A stretch of 64,000 bases of DNA from Phyllobacterium zundukense (GTDB lineage: Bacteria; Pseudomonadota; Alphaproteobacteria; Rhizobiales; Rhizobiaceae), in the NCBI RefSeq assembly GCF_002764115.1, contig NZ_CP017940.1:248001-312000 (forward strand), given 5' to 3'. Shown piece by piece: positions 52,733 to 62,172 of this stretch (positions are counted from its first letter, which is position 1; each line of letters starts with the position of its first letter). The position numbers were made by a program, and so were the translations under genes. The notes under the pieces were generated by a model. That model was not told the origin of the DNA. It ran no database searches and saw only the letters and a program-made list of their open reading frames with translations.

Positions 52733-53572
52733 TTATCCCTGTCTCCTCGCCATGAATGCCAGTCGTTCGAACAGGTGTACGTCCTGCTCGTTTTTCAGAA
52801 GCGCCCCATGCAGTTTGGGCAAAGCATTTTTCGGGTCGGCGCGCAGATCCTCGGGTGCAACATCGTCGGCAACGAGCAGCCTGATCCAGTCCAGCGCCTC
52901 GGAGGTTGAGGGCTTCTTCTTCAAGCCAGCAACCTCGCGAATTTCGTAGAACTGGGTGAGGGCGGCGCGAACGAGGTTCTTCTTGATGCCGGGATAATGC
53001 ACCTCGACGATCCTGGTCAGCGTGTCGACATCGGGGAATTTGATGTAGTGGAAGAAGCAGCGGCGCAGAAAGGCGTCGGGCAGCTCCTTCTCATTGTTCG
53101 AAGTGATGATGACGATGGGCCTGTGCACGGCCTGAATGGTTTCGCCGGTCTCATAGACAAAGAACTCGTTGCGATCGAGTTCCTGCAGCAAATCATTGGG
53201 GAACTCGATATCGGCCTTGTCGATCTCATCGATCAGGAGCACGACTTTCTGGTCTGCGGTGAAGGCGTTCCATAGCTTCCCCGGCTTGATATAGTTCCTG
53301 ATCTCATTGAAGCGCGCATCGCCAAGCTGCGAATCCCTCAAGCGGCTGACGGCGTCGTACTCATAGAGGCCCTGCTGCGCCTTGGTTGTGGATTTGACGT
53401 TCCATTCGATGAGATCGAGGTTAAGCGCAGCGGCGATCTGGCGCGCAAGTTCCGTCTTGCCGGTTCCCGGTTCACCCTTGACGAGCAGCGGGCGTTCCAG
53501 TGCAATCGCGGCATTCACCGCGATCATCAAATCCTTATCAGCCACATAGGCCGCTGTTCCTTCAAACCGCAT
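52733..53572 (-). CDS. MoxR-family AAA+ ATPase
   Basis: A 279-residue AAA+ ATPase: Walker A G-E-P-G-T-G-K-T-E near residue 34, Walker B L-L-I-D-E-I-D near residue 108, sensor 1 T-S-N-N-E and arginine finger region F-L-R-R-C-F-F. Two ATG codons in tandem follow AAAGGA; the second (53572) has the better spacing, though an in-frame GTG at 53587 is also open. MoxR ATPases remodel partner VWA proteins and their clients; the VWA partner is encoded two genes downstream. Confidence 0.9.
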   Translation of the reverse strand: MRFEGTAAYVADKDLMIAVNAAIALERPLLVKGEPGTGKTELARQIAAALNLDLIEWNVKSTTKAQQGLYEYDAVSRLRDSQLGDARFNEIRNYIKPGKLWNAFTADQKVVLLIDEIDKADIEFPNDLLQELDRNEFFVYETGETIQAVHRPIVIITSNNEKELPDAFLRRCFFHYIKFPDVDTLTRIVEVHYPGIKKNLVRAALTQFYEIREVAGLKKKPSTSEALDWIRLLVADDVAPEDLRADPKNALPKLHGALLKNEQDVHLFERLAFMARRQG

Positions 53573-53685
53573 CATAGGTCCTTTCACGATGGGGCGAGAT
53601 TAGGGTCGGGAGAGAATGAGGGCAAGTGCATGAAATTAGCCGACGACGCCACTGGTGCAATACATGCATCCGTCCTATATTTGTT

Positions 53686-53845
53686 TTGGCGCTCTGCGCT
53701 TCTCGACAGGAGAGACATATTCCCCGGGGCCTTAATGATCCCTTAGGGAGCTGTCCCTGAGGAGGCCCGTGGGCTTCTTCACACGGCACCCACCTACTTT
53801 GTAGGTTCCCGGGATCGACTTCTCCATCGGTTGTGTGGACGCCAC
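53686..53845 (+). ncRNA. ssrS: 6S RNA (SsrS)
   Basis: The gap before the cyclo-ligase gene holds a rod-like RNA: terminal arms TGGCG (53686-53690) and CGCCA (53840-53844) pair; inside, CCCCGGGG (53722-53729) pairs with the CCCGGG near 53808; and the segment GGAGCTGTCCCTGAGGAGGC (53747-53766) plus CACCTACTTTGTAGGT (53791-53806) matches my memory of alphaproteobacterial 6S RNA. A TATAT -10-like element is at 53675-53680. The place just upstream of the cyclo-ligase gene is the conserved ssrS locus. The RNA mimics an open promoter and holds RNA polymerase in stationary phase. Ends are approximate. Confidence 0.82.
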
Positions 53846-53874
53846 TTCTATTTTTGCTCATCCCGAGCCGGCTT

Positions 53875-54489
53875 ATGCCGGCGCCTCATGAGATCGCCAC
53901 TGTGCAACACCTCTCCCCCATCAAAGAATTGAAGAAAAACCTGCGGCTGGAAGCCTTGGGTCGTCGCGATGCGCTTGACGTTGAATACCGGATCGAAGCA
54001 TCGATACGAATTGCCGATATCGGCTTGGCGTCCTTTCACCTTGATCCGGGAGCGATTGTTTCAGGTTTCTGGCCCATCCGTTCTGAAGTGGATCTGCGCC
54101 CGCTGCTTTTCGGTCTGCGCGAGGGCGGTGCTCGGCTCTGCCTGCCAGTGATCATCGACAAACGGACCATCCTGTTTCGCGAGTTGGTACGGGGCGCGCC
54201 GATGATCGAGACAGGCTTTGGTACGGCGGGGCCACCAGAAGATGCGGCGGTTCTTGAACCCACTTTCATGTTGGTTCCCTTGGCCGCCTTTGATGTACGC
54301 GGTCACCGCATCGGCTATGGTGCGGGCTATTATGACCGGGCCATCGCCCGCTTGCAGGAGATAGGCGTTAATCCGAGGCTGATCGGTGTGGCGTTTGACT
54401 GCCAGGAGGTCGAAATCGTGCCGGATGAGCCGCACGACATGCCGCTGGAGGCTATCCTGACGGAAAGCGGCTTGCGCAGCTTTGGCTAG
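53875..54489 (+). CDS. 5-formyltetrahydrofolate cyclo-ligase
   Basis: A 204-residue cytoplasmic enzyme that converts 5-formyl-THF to 5,10-methenyl-THF with ATP. Family marks are F-W-P-I-R-S-E-V-D near residue 65 and G-H-R-I-G-Y-G-A-G-Y-Y-D-R near residue 145. ATG 53875 gives the usual length; a GTG at 53833 would overlap the 6S RNA. As in E. coli (ygfA) and other proteobacteria, the gene is directly downstream of ssrS and is probably co-transcribed with it. Confidence 0.92.
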   Translation: MPAPHEIATVQHLSPIKELKKNLRLEALGRRDALDVEYRIEASIRIADIGLASFHLDPGAIVSGFWPIRSEVDLRPLLFGLREGGARLCLPVIIDKRTILFRELVRGAPMIETGFGTAGPPEDAAVLEPTFMLVPLAAFDVRGHRIGYGAGYYDRAIARLQEIGVNPRLIGVAFDCQEVEIVPDEPHDMPLEAILTESGLRSFG

Positions 54490-54554
54490 GCGGATAAAGC
54501 CAATTAACAATTACGAGCCCCGCTGAAACGGGAGCTTTCTATCAGGATGTGCGC

Positions 54555-55379
54555 GTGAGATTACTTTTTCTTGGTGACATGGTGGGCCGCTCCGGCCGGA
54601 CAGCAGTCTATGAGCAATTGCCAGGGCTGATATCCGATCTGAAACTCGACTTCACCATCGTCAATGGCGAAAATGCTGCCGGCGGTTTTGGTATCACCGA
54701 GGAAATTTTCCACGACACGATCAATGCCGGTGCGGATGTTGTCACCACAGGCAATCACGTCTGGGACCAGCGCGAGGCGCTTATCTTTGCGGCACGGGAA
54801 CAGCGCTTCCTGCGGCCTGCGAATTTCCCGCTCGGTACTGCCGGTAAAGGCTCGGGTGTGTTCCTTGCCAAGAATGGTGCCCGCGTTCTCGTGTCCAACA
54901 TCATGGGCCGGGTATTCATGCATCCGGATCTGCACGATCCCTTCACCATTGCCGAGGAAATCCTGGCCGCATGCCCTCTCGGCGAACAGGCGGATGCGGT
55001 GGTTTTCGATTTCCACGCGGAAGCGACCAGCGAGAAGCAGTGTTTCGGCCATTTTGTCGATGGCCGTGCCAGTTTCGTCGTCGGCACCCATACGCATGTG
55101 CCAACGGCGGACGCGCAGATCCTGAATGGCGGTACGGCTTACATGTCCGATGCGGGCATGTGCGGCGACTATGATTCCTCTCTCGGCATGGACAAGGAAG
55201 AACCGCTCAATCGCTTCCTCTCCAAAGTGCCGAAGGGCCGGTTCGAAGCGGCGAGCGGCAAGGCGACTATCTGCGGTGTTGGCGTCGAGATTTCCGACCG
55301 CACCGGGCTTGCCGAAAAGATCGCACCTTTGCGGCTTGGGCCGAGACTTGAAGAAACTATCCCGTCCTTCTGGAAATGA
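54555..55379 (+). CDS. YmdB-family metallophosphoesterase
   Basis: A 274-residue phosphoesterase matching the TIGR00282/YmdB family (2',3'-cyclic-nucleotide phosphodiesterase). Metal-site motifs are in order: L-G-D-M-V-G-R-S-G, N-G-E-N-A-A-G-G, T-G-N-H-V-W-D, D-F-H-A-E-A-T-S-E-K and G-T-H-T-H-V-P-T. GTG 54555 gives the conserved start (R-L-L-F-L-G-D) and has AGGA seven bases upstream; another GTG at 54549 is possible. In Bacillus YmdB affects RNA turnover and biofilm; here the role is unknown. Confidence 0.92.
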   Translation: MRLLFLGDMVGRSGRTAVYEQLPGLISDLKLDFTIVNGENAAGGFGITEEIFHDTINAGADVVTTGNHVWDQREALIFAAREQRFLRPANFPLGTAGKGSGVFLAKNGARVLVSNIMGRVFMHPDLHDPFTIAEEILAACPLGEQADAVVFDFHAEATSEKQCFGHFVDGRASFVVGTHTHVPTADAQILNGGTAYMSDAGMCGDYDSSLGMDKEEPLNRFLSKVPKGRFEAASGKATICGVGVEISDRTGLAEKIAPLRLGPRLEETIPSFWK

Positions 55380-55461
55380 ATTGACCGAAGGCCGTAGGCA
55401 CCCTTAAGTCGTGCCATCGGTTTGCACCATCCGGGCCATTAGCAACGCAGGAACGACCCCC

Positions 55462-56205
55462 ATGGAAGCGCTTCTCTCCCATTTCGATTTCATCTATCAG
55501 CCATCCGGCCTGATTGCACTCGTTACGCTGGTCGTGATGGAGGTTGTGCTAGGCATCGACAATCTCATTTTCATTTCGATCCTCACCAACAAGCTGCCGA
55601 AGGAACAGCAGGCGCGCGCCCGCCGTCTCGGCATCAGTGCTGCACTCATCCTGAGGCTCGCCCTTTTGTTCACTATTTCAATCATCGTGCAGCTGACGGA
55701 ACCCCTGTTCGAGGCCTTTGGACATGGCTTCTCCTGGCGCGACCTGATACTAATCGCCGGCGGGTTGTTCCTGGTATGGAAGGCAACGAAGGAAATCCAT
55801 CATACGGTCGATCATGAGGATGCCAAGGACGACGTTATCGGCAAGGCCGTGACCCTGACGATGGGCGCGGCGATTACGCAGATTCTCGTGCTGGACCTCG
55901 TATTTTCTGTCGATTCGATCATCACCGCCGTCGGCATGACCGACGAGATCGCCATCATGGTGATTGCGGTCATTACTGCGGTGGCGGTCATGCTGCTCGC
56001 TGCCGAGCCGCTGTCAAAGTTCATTGCGGCCAATCCGACGATCGTCATGCTTGCCCTGGGCTTCCTCCTGATGATCGGCATGACGCTGATCGCCGATGGC
56101 TTCGGCTTCCACGTACCCAAAGGCTATATCTATGCGGCGATGGGTTTCTCGGCTCTCGTCGAGGCGCTCAACATGCTGGCACGCCGCAGGAAAAAACGTG
56201 CGTGA
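55462..56205 (+). CDS. TerC-family integral membrane protein
   Basis: A 247-residue protein with about seven membrane segments. TerC signature residues are [10 protein letters not shown] near residue 29 and [10 protein letters not shown] near residue 150, each with an acidic residue in the membrane. Family members export manganese or assist metal loading of exported enzymes; tellurite resistance is not implied. ATG 55462 is chosen (GGAAC upstream) over an in-frame start at 55411. Confidence 0.9.
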   Translation: MEALLSHFDFIYQPSGLIALVTLVVMEVVLGIDNLIFISILTNKLPKEQQARARRLGISAALILRLALLFTISIIVQLTEPLFEAFGHGFSWRDLILIAGGLFLVWKATKEIHHTVDHEDAKDDVIGKAVTLTMGAAITQILVLDLVFSVDSIITAVGMTDEIAIMVIAVITAVAVMLLAAEPLSKFIAANPTIVMLALGFLLMIGMTLIADGFGFHVPKGYIYAAMGFSALVEALNMLARRRKKRA

Positions 56206-56254
56206 TCTGAACCTGGCTGACCTGTTCAACATTTTTACGAGGAATTTTAATTCG

Positions 56255-56836
56255 ATGAATTACCTGATGCTCTCTGGCGCTTTCGTTCCCCTGAAACTCG
56301 CCAATCGTTCGATTGCTTATAAGGCGCTGGCCGTCCTCATCGGTACGGCATTTCTCGCCGTCAGTTCCTGGATATCCGTGCCGATGGTTCCGGTGCCAGT
56401 GACCATGCAAACCTTTGCAGTTACCATGGTTGGAGCGCTTTATGGCTGGCGTCTTGGCGGGATCACTGTCATCGCCTGGCTTTTCGAGTCTTTTGTGGGA
56501 TTGCCTGTTCTGGCTAACGGCATGCCTGGCCAGATTGCGTTTGCAGGCCCAACAGCTGGATATCTTGTTTCTTTTCCGGTCGTTGCTGCATTTGTTGGTT
56601 TTCTGGCTGAACGCGGGTTCACCCGCAACCCGTTTGCCTCCTTTGGTGTCATGCTTCTCGGTAATGCACTCTGCCTCGTGCTCGGTGCATTCTGGCTGGC
56701 GAACATCATCGGGTTCGAGAAAGCCTGGACCTTCGGTGTTGCGCCGTTCATTGCTGGCGGCGTGCTCAAATCTGCGCTAGCAGCAGCGACGATCGAACTG
56801 CTCCGCCGCTCAGGGATCATGGTCCGCCTCTCTTGA
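56255..56836 (+). CDS. bioY: BioY family biotin transporter component
   Basis: A 193-residue membrane protein with the BioY pattern: V-P-M-V-P-V-P-V-T-M-Q-T-F near residue 45, G-A-L-Y-G-W-R-L-G, F-A-G-P-T-A-G-Y-L and G-V-A-P-F-I-A-G. BioY is the substrate-binding S component of ECF biotin importers and can work alone. No ATPase or T-component gene is adjacent. ATG 56255 is preceded by GAGGA. Its TGA overlaps the TTG start of the DUF1284 gene, indicating coupling. Confidence 0.85.
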   Translation: MNYLMLSGAFVPLKLANRSIAYKALAVLIGTAFLAVSSWISVPMVPVPVTMQTFAVTMVGALYGWRLGGITVIAWLFESFVGLPVLANGMPGQIAFAGPTAGYLVSFPVVAAFVGFLAERGFTRNPFASFGVMLLGNALCLVLGAFWLANIIGFEKAWTFGVAPFIAGGVLKSALAAATIELLRRSGIMVRLS

Positions 56837-57258
56837 CGATAAGGCTTCGCCCCCACCATCTGCTATGCATGCTGACCTATGTCGGTAAAGGCTATAGTCC
56901 GGCCTTTACCGCCAACTACGACAAGGTCGTTGCGCGGCTCGTGGCAGGCGAAGATATCATGATCCATGAGGGGCCGGACGATATCTGCCAGCCCCTCCTC
57001 GAAACGCATGAGCCGCATTGCTTGCGCGACAGTATTGTTGAGCGGGATGCAAAGGCGGCGCATGACGTCGGCCAGTTGCTTGGCCAATCCCTGCAAGCCG
57101 GAAATGTGATCGCGCTTGATGGCCTGGTCCTCGAGCGATTTCGCACGGCTTTCATGAATGGCGCCACACGATCGGCCTGCACGGGATGCGAATGGTTCGA
57201 TCTTTGCTCGACTGTCTCGGAAACTGGTTACCTTGAGACACGCCTCAACCTTTGCTGA
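56833..57258 (+). CDS. DUF1284 protein, Cys-rich
   Basis: A 141-residue protein that starts with TTG 56833 overlapping the bioY stop. The start T-I-R-L-R-P-H-H-L-L-C-M-L and the final C-x-x-C ... L-C ... L-N-L-C arrangement match DUF1284, whose conserved His and Cys residues suggest an iron-sulphur or zinc site. No signal peptide. No function is established; adjacency to bioY may reflect only shared transcription. Confidence 0.82.
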   Translation: MTIRLRPHHLLCMLTYVGKGYSPAFTANYDKVVARLVAGEDIMIHEGPDDICQPLLETHEPHCLRDSIVERDAKAAHDVGQLLGQSLQAGNVIALDGLVLERFRTAFMNGATRSACTGCEWFDLCSTVSETGYLETRLNLC

Positions 57259-57425
57259 AAATACTGTGACAGCTAAACACGCTTGTATGCTGGACGAGAC
57301 GCCTGTTTTTACCTATAAGGGCGCCATTCCAGAAGCATGTTTCCGTTCGGAGCAGCCCGCAGCTCTCTCTTGCAGGGCCCCTGACGCGAAACATCAGCAA
57401 CCGTAATTAAGCATGCAGGGGTGCC

Positions 57426-58175
57426 ATGGCAGGCCATTCACAGTTCAAGAACATCATGCACCGCAAAGGGCGCCAGGACGCCGTTCGGTCGAAAATCTTC
57501 TCCAAGCTCGGGCGCGAAATTACTGTCGCCGCCAAGCAGGGGCTGCCTGATCCGGCGATGAACCCGCGCTTGCGTCTGGCTGTGCAGAACGCCAGGGCGC
57601 AGTCTATGCCCAAGGACAATATCGAGCGGGCCATCAAGAAGGCCGCCGGTGGCGACGCCGATAATTACGAAGAAGTCCGTTACGAAGGGTATGGCCCGGG
57701 TGGCGTTGCCGTCATCGTCGAAGCCTTGACCGATAACCGCAACCGCACAGCTTCCAATGTGCGCGCGGCTTTCACCAAGGCTGGCGGTGCATTGGGCGAA
57801 ACCGGGTCGGTTGGTTTCATGTTCAACCGCGTCGGCGAAATCACCTACAAGCCGGACGCCGGCAGCGCCGACAAGGTCATGGAAGCTGCGATCGAAGCGG
57901 GCGCGGATGACGTTACGAGCGATGAAGACGGTCACGTGGTCCTATGCGCCTTCGAAGATATTGGTGATGTATCGAAGGCGCTGGAAGGCGCTCTCGGCGA
58001 AGCCGAGTCGATCAAAGCGATCTGGAAGCCGCAGACAACTGCACCGGTGGATGAAGAAAAGGCTCAGTCGGTTCTTCGTTTGATCTCAACGCTGGACGAC
58101 GATGACGACGTTCAGAACGTCTATGCGAATTTCGAGGTAAGCGACGAAGTCCTGGCCAAGCTCAGCGCAGCCTGA
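57426..58175 (+). CDS. yebC: YebC/PmpR (TACO1) family regulator
   Basis: A 249-residue cytoplasmic protein of the YebC/TACO1 family. It starts with the diagnostic [19 protein letters not shown], has N-I-E-R-A-I-K-K-A near residue 67, [11 protein letters not shown] and the acidic C-terminus. Bacterial members act as DNA-binding regulators or relieve ribosome stalling. ruvC often follows yebC in proteobacteria, but here a strong terminator and a convergent permease gene follow. Confidence 0.95.
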   Translation: MAGHSQFKNIMHRKGRQDAVRSKIFSKLGREITVAAKQGLPDPAMNPRLRLAVQNARAQSMPKDNIERAIKKAAGGDADNYEEVRYEGYGPGGVAVIVEALTDNRNRTASNVRAAFTKAGGALGETGSVGFMFNRVGEITYKPDAGSADKVMEAAIEAGADDVTSDEDGHVVLCAFEDIGDVSKALEGALGEAESIKAIWKPQTTAPVDEEKAQSVLRLISTLDDDDDVQNVYANFEVSDEVLAKLSAA

Positions 58176-58201
58176 TCTGTCGCAAGATCATATCAGGTTC
58201 A

Positions 58202-58237
58202 ATCCCGCCAGTCGAAAGCCTGGCGGGATTTTTGTTT
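58202..58237 (+). terminator. Rho-independent terminator after yebC
   Basis: Arms ATCCCGCCAG (58202-58211) and CTGGCGGGAT (58220-58229) are perfect complements with an 8-base loop, followed by a T-rich run (ATTTTTGTTTT). It serves the plus-strand yebC transcript. Confidence 0.9.
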
Positions 58238-58243
58238 TATGAT

Positions 58244-59668
58244 TCAGTTGACCGGTCCGTCGCCGCCCAGAGATTCCATGTCCGGCTCGGCCGGTTCCAC
58301 GCCCGTGGCTCGATTGACCAGAATGGTGACCACCCACAAGGCAATGCCGATCCCGATCAAAATACCGGCAATCTTGTATTGTACCGAATCGCGCCCGGTC
58401 CAGGGACCGGCGAAGAATGCGCAGGAAATTGCACCCAGAACGGGCAGGAATGTCGGCGTGCGGAAATGTGTGTGATCAACTCTCTCCCGCCGCAGGACCA
58501 GAACGGCGATATTGACGACGGTAAATACGAACAACAGCAGCAGCGCTGTTGTCCCGCCTAGCGCCGGGACCTCGCCGACAAACATGATCAGGGCAAACGC
58601 CAGCAATGTGGTGAACGCAATGGCCAGATAGGGGGTGCGGCGCGTCGGATGCACCTTGCCGAACAATGGCGGCAGCACATGTTCGCGGCTCATGCCGTAG
58701 ACCAGACGGCTTGCCATCAACATGTTGATAAGGGCGCTATTGGCGACGGCGAACATGGTGATGAAGCCGAAAATCCACAATGGGAAATTGGGTGCCCCTG
58801 CCTGAACGACCTTGAGCAAAGGTGTTTCACCTTCGCCGAGATCTGCCGGTGAGACCAGTGTGATGGCCGAAATCGAAACCAGTACGTAGATCGCCCCGGT
58901 GATGAAGAGGCCAGCCAAGAGAACCTTCGGAAAGATGCCCGATGGGTTCTTGCATTCTTCGGCCATGTTGACCGAATCTTCGAAGCCGACCATGGCGAAG
59001 AAGGCAAGAGTGGTAGCGGCCATGACCGACCAGAAGACGCTGGAATCGGGTGATGTGGCAAATTGCGTGATGCGCGAGACGTCCCCCTGACCACCGGCAA
59101 TGGCCCAGAGCCCGATGAAGATGATGATCAGCAGACCGGTAAGTTCCACCATCGTGAGAACCACATTGGCTTTCACGCTCTCGCCAACGCCGCGGAAATT
59201 CACAGCGGCGACGACCGCCATGAACGCCAGCGCAACGAGCGAGATGCCGATCCCGGTTTCCAGATTGAGCTGGAATGCCCCCGAAAGATTGGCTGCGAAA
59301 GCACGCGAGGCTGTCGATGCGGAAGTAATGCCCGAGCACATGACAGTGAAGGCGACGATAAAGGTAATGAAGTGGATGCCGAATGCCTTGTGCGTATAAA
59401 GCGCAGCGCCCGCCGCCTTCGGATACTTCGTTACGAGTTCAAGATAGCTGAAGGCGGTGACGACGGCGACGACGAATGCCACAAGGAATGGCAGCCAGAC
59501 CACACCGCCAACCTGCTTGGCTACTTGGCCGGTGAGCGCGTAGATACCCGTTCCCAGAATGTCACCAACAATGAACAGAAGCAGAAGCCAGGGACCCATG
59601 ACCCTGTGAAGACTTGGCTCGATCGCCGTCCCCGAAACGGTATCGCTACCTGAAGTCACATCAGCCAT
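58244..59668 (-). CDS. Amino acid permease, APC superfamily
   Basis: A 474-residue carrier with about twelve membrane segments. Segment 1 has the APC glycine motif G-D-I-L-G-T-G-I-Y, segment 6 has F-F-A-M-V-G-F-E-D, and N-P-S-G-I-F-P-K follows as in cationic amino acid transporters. ATG 59668 follows AAGGAG at good spacing; an earlier in-frame start at 59698 is less likely. Substrate is probably an amino acid or amine. It is convergent with yebC. Confidence 0.88.
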   Translation of the reverse strand: MADVTSGSDTVSGTAIEPSLHRVMGPWLLLLFIVGDILGTGIYALTGQVAKQVGGVVWLPFLVAFVVAVVTAFSYLELVTKYPKAAGAALYTHKAFGIHFITFIVAFTVMCSGITSASTASRAFAANLSGAFQLNLETGIGISLVALAFMAVVAAVNFRGVGESVKANVVLTMVELTGLLIIIFIGLWAIAGGQGDVSRITQFATSPDSSVFWSVMAATTLAFFAMVGFEDSVNMAEECKNPSGIFPKVLLAGLFITGAIYVLVSISAITLVSPADLGEGETPLLKVVQAGAPNFPLWIFGFITMFAVANSALINMLMASRLVYGMSREHVLPPLFGKVHPTRRTPYLAIAFTTLLAFALIMFVGEVPALGGTTALLLLFVFTVVNIAVLVLRRERVDHTHFRTPTFLPVLGAISCAFFAGPWTGRDSVQYKIAGILIGIGIALWVVTILVNRATGVEPAEPDMESLGGDGPVN

Positions 59669-59815
59669 CGGGCTCTCCTTCCCTTCGCATGCAGACAAGA
59701 AAAAGCTATTGGCGAATCAGCCACTTGTCAAACTGCTAGGCGGATAGGGGATTGCGGCTGTGCCTTATGCCAGAGTGCGGAACACCTTGAGGTTCAGTCC
59801 GGTTCGCTTTGCGGC

Positions 59816-59850
59816 AAACAAAAACGGCCCCGAATGAACGGAGCCGTTTT
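59816..59850 (-). terminator. Rho-independent terminator after rpmE
   Basis: On the minus strand, AACGGCTCCG and CGGGGCCGTT (plus positions 59823-59832 and 59839-59848) form a stem with one G-U pair and a 6-base loop, followed by TTTTTGTTTG. It lies 24 bp past the rpmE stop. Confidence 0.85.
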
Positions 59851-59873
59851 CAAATCCAGTTTGCCAGACGGTC

Positions 59874-60095
59874 TTATATACCGAGATTGGCGAAACGGCT
59901 CTTGAACTTCGATACGCGGCCGCCACGATCGGTCAGCTGCTGCGAACCGCCGGTCCATGCCGGATGGGTGGACGGATCGATATCGAGGTTCATCGTATCG
60001 CCTTCCTTGCCCCAGGTGGAACGGGTGAAGTATTCGGTGCCATCGGTCATGACAACCTTGATGGTGTGGTAATCGGGATGAATCTTGGCTTTCAT
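59874..60095 (-). CDS. rpmE: Ribosomal protein L31
   Basis: A 73-residue large-subunit protein starting [10 protein letters not shown] and containing [18 protein letters not shown] and a basic end. The zinc-binding C-x-x-C of zinc-type L31 is missing, so this is the cysteine-free form usual in alphaproteobacteria. A terminator follows. It is divergent from the ABC exporter gene. Confidence 0.95.
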   Translation of the reverse strand: MKAKIHPDYHTIKVVMTDGTEYFTRSTWGKEGDTMNLDIDPSTHPAWTGGSQQLTDRGGRVSKFKSRFANLGI

Positions 60096-60300
60096 CTGTA
60101 TCGTCCTAAACTAGAGGGCACAAAACCAGAGCCACTGCCTAAGTGGAATGCCGGTCCGGAGCCGATTGGTAGAGATGAAGCCAAACGTCACAGGGGCGTG
60201 GGCTTCCAAAACTGTTGGCGAGCCTATACATCAGCCTTTAAGCAATAACAAGGCCGTCTGGCCGCAAAGTCGCAAAAGCGATGTGAGGAAGACAGAGACA

Positions 60301-62106
60301 ATGGCCGATATGGCTTTTGAAGAAGCGGAGAGGAAGCGGCGTTCGTTGAAGCCGCTGCGTCGCATCTTCCCATATATGTCCCGCTACAAGGGAATGATGG
60401 CCGGTGCATTGGTTTCATTGATCCTTGCGGCGGCGACGACCCTGACGCTTCCGCTCGCCGTCCGGCGCATGATCGATCACGGCTTTACCGGCGCCAATGG
60501 AGCCTTCATCAACAATTATTTCGGCATGCTGGTCCTACTCGCCGCCCTTCTCGCCATTGCTTCAGCTGGCCGCTATTATTTTGTCATCACACTTGGCGAG
60601 CGGATTGTTTCCGACCTGCGCCACGATGTGTTTGCCCACCTGACACGGCTTTCGCCTGCGTTTTTCGACAGTACCCAATCCGGCGAGATCGTCTCGCGGC
60701 TGACGGCGGATACGACGCAAATCAAATCGGCGGTCGGGGCTACGGCCTCGGTTGCCCTGCGCAATGTCATACTGGCCTTTGGTGCCATCGTGATGATGAT
60801 CATCACCAGTCCCAAACTTTCCGGCCTGGTGATTGCTGCAATCCCCTTGATCATTATTCCTCTGGTCGCATTCGGCCGCTCGGTTCGGCGCCGCTCGCGG
60901 GCTGCTCAGGATACGCTGGCAAATGCGACGGCCTATGCAAGCGAGTCCATCGTCTCCGTGCGTACGTTGCAGGCCTTTACCAACGAGAAGCTGGCCACCG
61001 GGCGGTTTGGGGCTTCGGTCGAAGACGCCTTCCTTGCAGCCAAGTCCTCGGTGAAGGCTAGGGCTATCCTGACGGCCTTCGCGATCTTCATGATCTTTTC
61101 CAGCGTGGTTGCCGTGCTCTGGTTTGGCTCGCGCGATGTTCTTTCCGGCGCAATCACACCGGGAACGCTTGGACAGTTCCTGCTCTATTCCGTGTTTGCC
61201 GCCGGCGCCCTGGGTGCGCTTTCGGAGGTCTGGGGTGAGCTAAGCCAGGCTTCGGGAGCCGCGGAACGGCTGATGGAAATCTTGGCCGAAAAGCCGGCTA
61301 TTGCAGCGCCAGCTAATCCTGTCGCGCTGCCCCAGCCGCCAGTTGGTTCGGTCGTTTTCGACGACGTGCGGTTCAATTATCCGACGCGTCCCGACGCGCC
61401 CGCACTGAAGGGCCTCGATTTCGCCATTCAGCCGGGGGAGACGGTCGCGATTGTCGGCCCGTCCGGCGCAGGCAAGAGCACAGTGTTTTCGTTGCTGCTG
61501 CGCTACTACGATCCGGTTTCCGGCAGCATTCGCGTGGATGGTGTCGATCTACGTGAGGCCGATCCGACCGATCTGCGATCACGTATCGCCATTGTTCCGC
61601 AGGATACGACGATTTTTGCCACAACGGCGCGTGACAATATCGGTTTTGGCCGGCCGGGTGCCGGCAATTCCGAGATCGAGGCCGCCGCCAAGGCGGCGCT
61701 CGCGCATGAGTTCATCGAGGCGCTCGATCATGGTTATGGTACACAAGTTGGCGAGCGTGGTGTGACACTGTCTGGCGGCCAGCGCCAGCGTGTCGCCATT
61801 GCCCGTGCCATCCTGCGCGACGCGCCGATCCTGTTGCTCGATGAGGCAACCTCTGCGCTCGATGCCGAAAGCGAGATGCTGGTGCAGCAGGCGCTCGATC
61901 ACTTGATGCAGGGCAGGACAACACTGGTAATAGCCCATCGCCTTGCTACCGTGCTCAAGGCCGACCGTATCCTTGTGATGGAGGATGGCCGTATTGTCGA
62001 GGAAGGCACGCATCAGACACTGGTCAAGAGGAACGGTATCTATGCCGGCCTTGCCAAGCTGCAATTCGAAGCGGGCGCCGACGCATTCAAGGGCGCTGCA
62101 GAATAA
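60301..62106 (+). CDS. ABC exporter, MsbA/multidrug type half-transporter
   Basis: A 601-residue half-transporter with a six-helix membrane domain (residues about 25-320) and an ATPase domain (360-595): Walker A G-P-S-G-A-G-K-S-T, Q-loop V-P-Q-D-T, signature L-S-G-G-Q-R-Q-R, Walker B L-L-L-D-E-A-T-S-A-L-D, H-loop I-A-H-R-L. ATG 60301 with GAGGAA upstream is chosen; the frame extends to 60148 without a ribosome site or conserved sequence. It forms homodimers that export lipids or drugs; which one is unknown. Confidence 0.9.
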   Translation: MADMAFEEAERKRRSLKPLRRIFPYMSRYKGMMAGALVSLILAAATTLTLPLAVRRMIDHGFTGANGAFINNYFGMLVLLAALLAIASAGRYYFVITLGERIVSDLRHDVFAHLTRLSPAFFDSTQSGEIVSRLTADTTQIKSAVGATASVALRNVILAFGAIVMMIITSPKLSGLVIAAIPLIIIPLVAFGRSVRRRSRAAQDTLANATAYASESIVSVRTLQAFTNEKLATGRFGASVEDAFLAAKSSVKARAILTAFAIFMIFSSVVAVLWFGSRDVLSGAITPGTLGQFLLYSVFAAGALGALSEVWGELSQASGAAERLMEILAEKPAIAAPANPVALPQPPVGSVVFDDVRFNYPTRPDAPALKGLDFAIQPGETVAIVGPSGAGKSTVFSLLLRYYDPVSGSIRVDGVDLREADPTDLRSRIAIVPQDTTIFATTARDNIGFGRPGAGNSEIEAAAKAALAHEFIEALDHGYGTQVGERGVTLSGGQRQRVAIARAILRDAPILLLDEATSALDAESEMLVQQALDHLMQGRTTLVIAHRLATVLKADRILVMEDGRIVEEGTHQTLVKRNGIYAGLAKLQFEAGADAFKGAAE

Positions 62107-62172
62107 TCCTGCCCATTGCCAATCAAACCCTCCAATGCTTTGGTTCGTTTCGTAGCAAAGGGGACGGTGGGG

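Noticed and set aside
54505..54545. Imperfect stem followed by TTTCT between the cyclo-ligase and YmdB-type genes
   Set aside because: The stem has a bulge and only a short T-run; too weak to report as a terminator.
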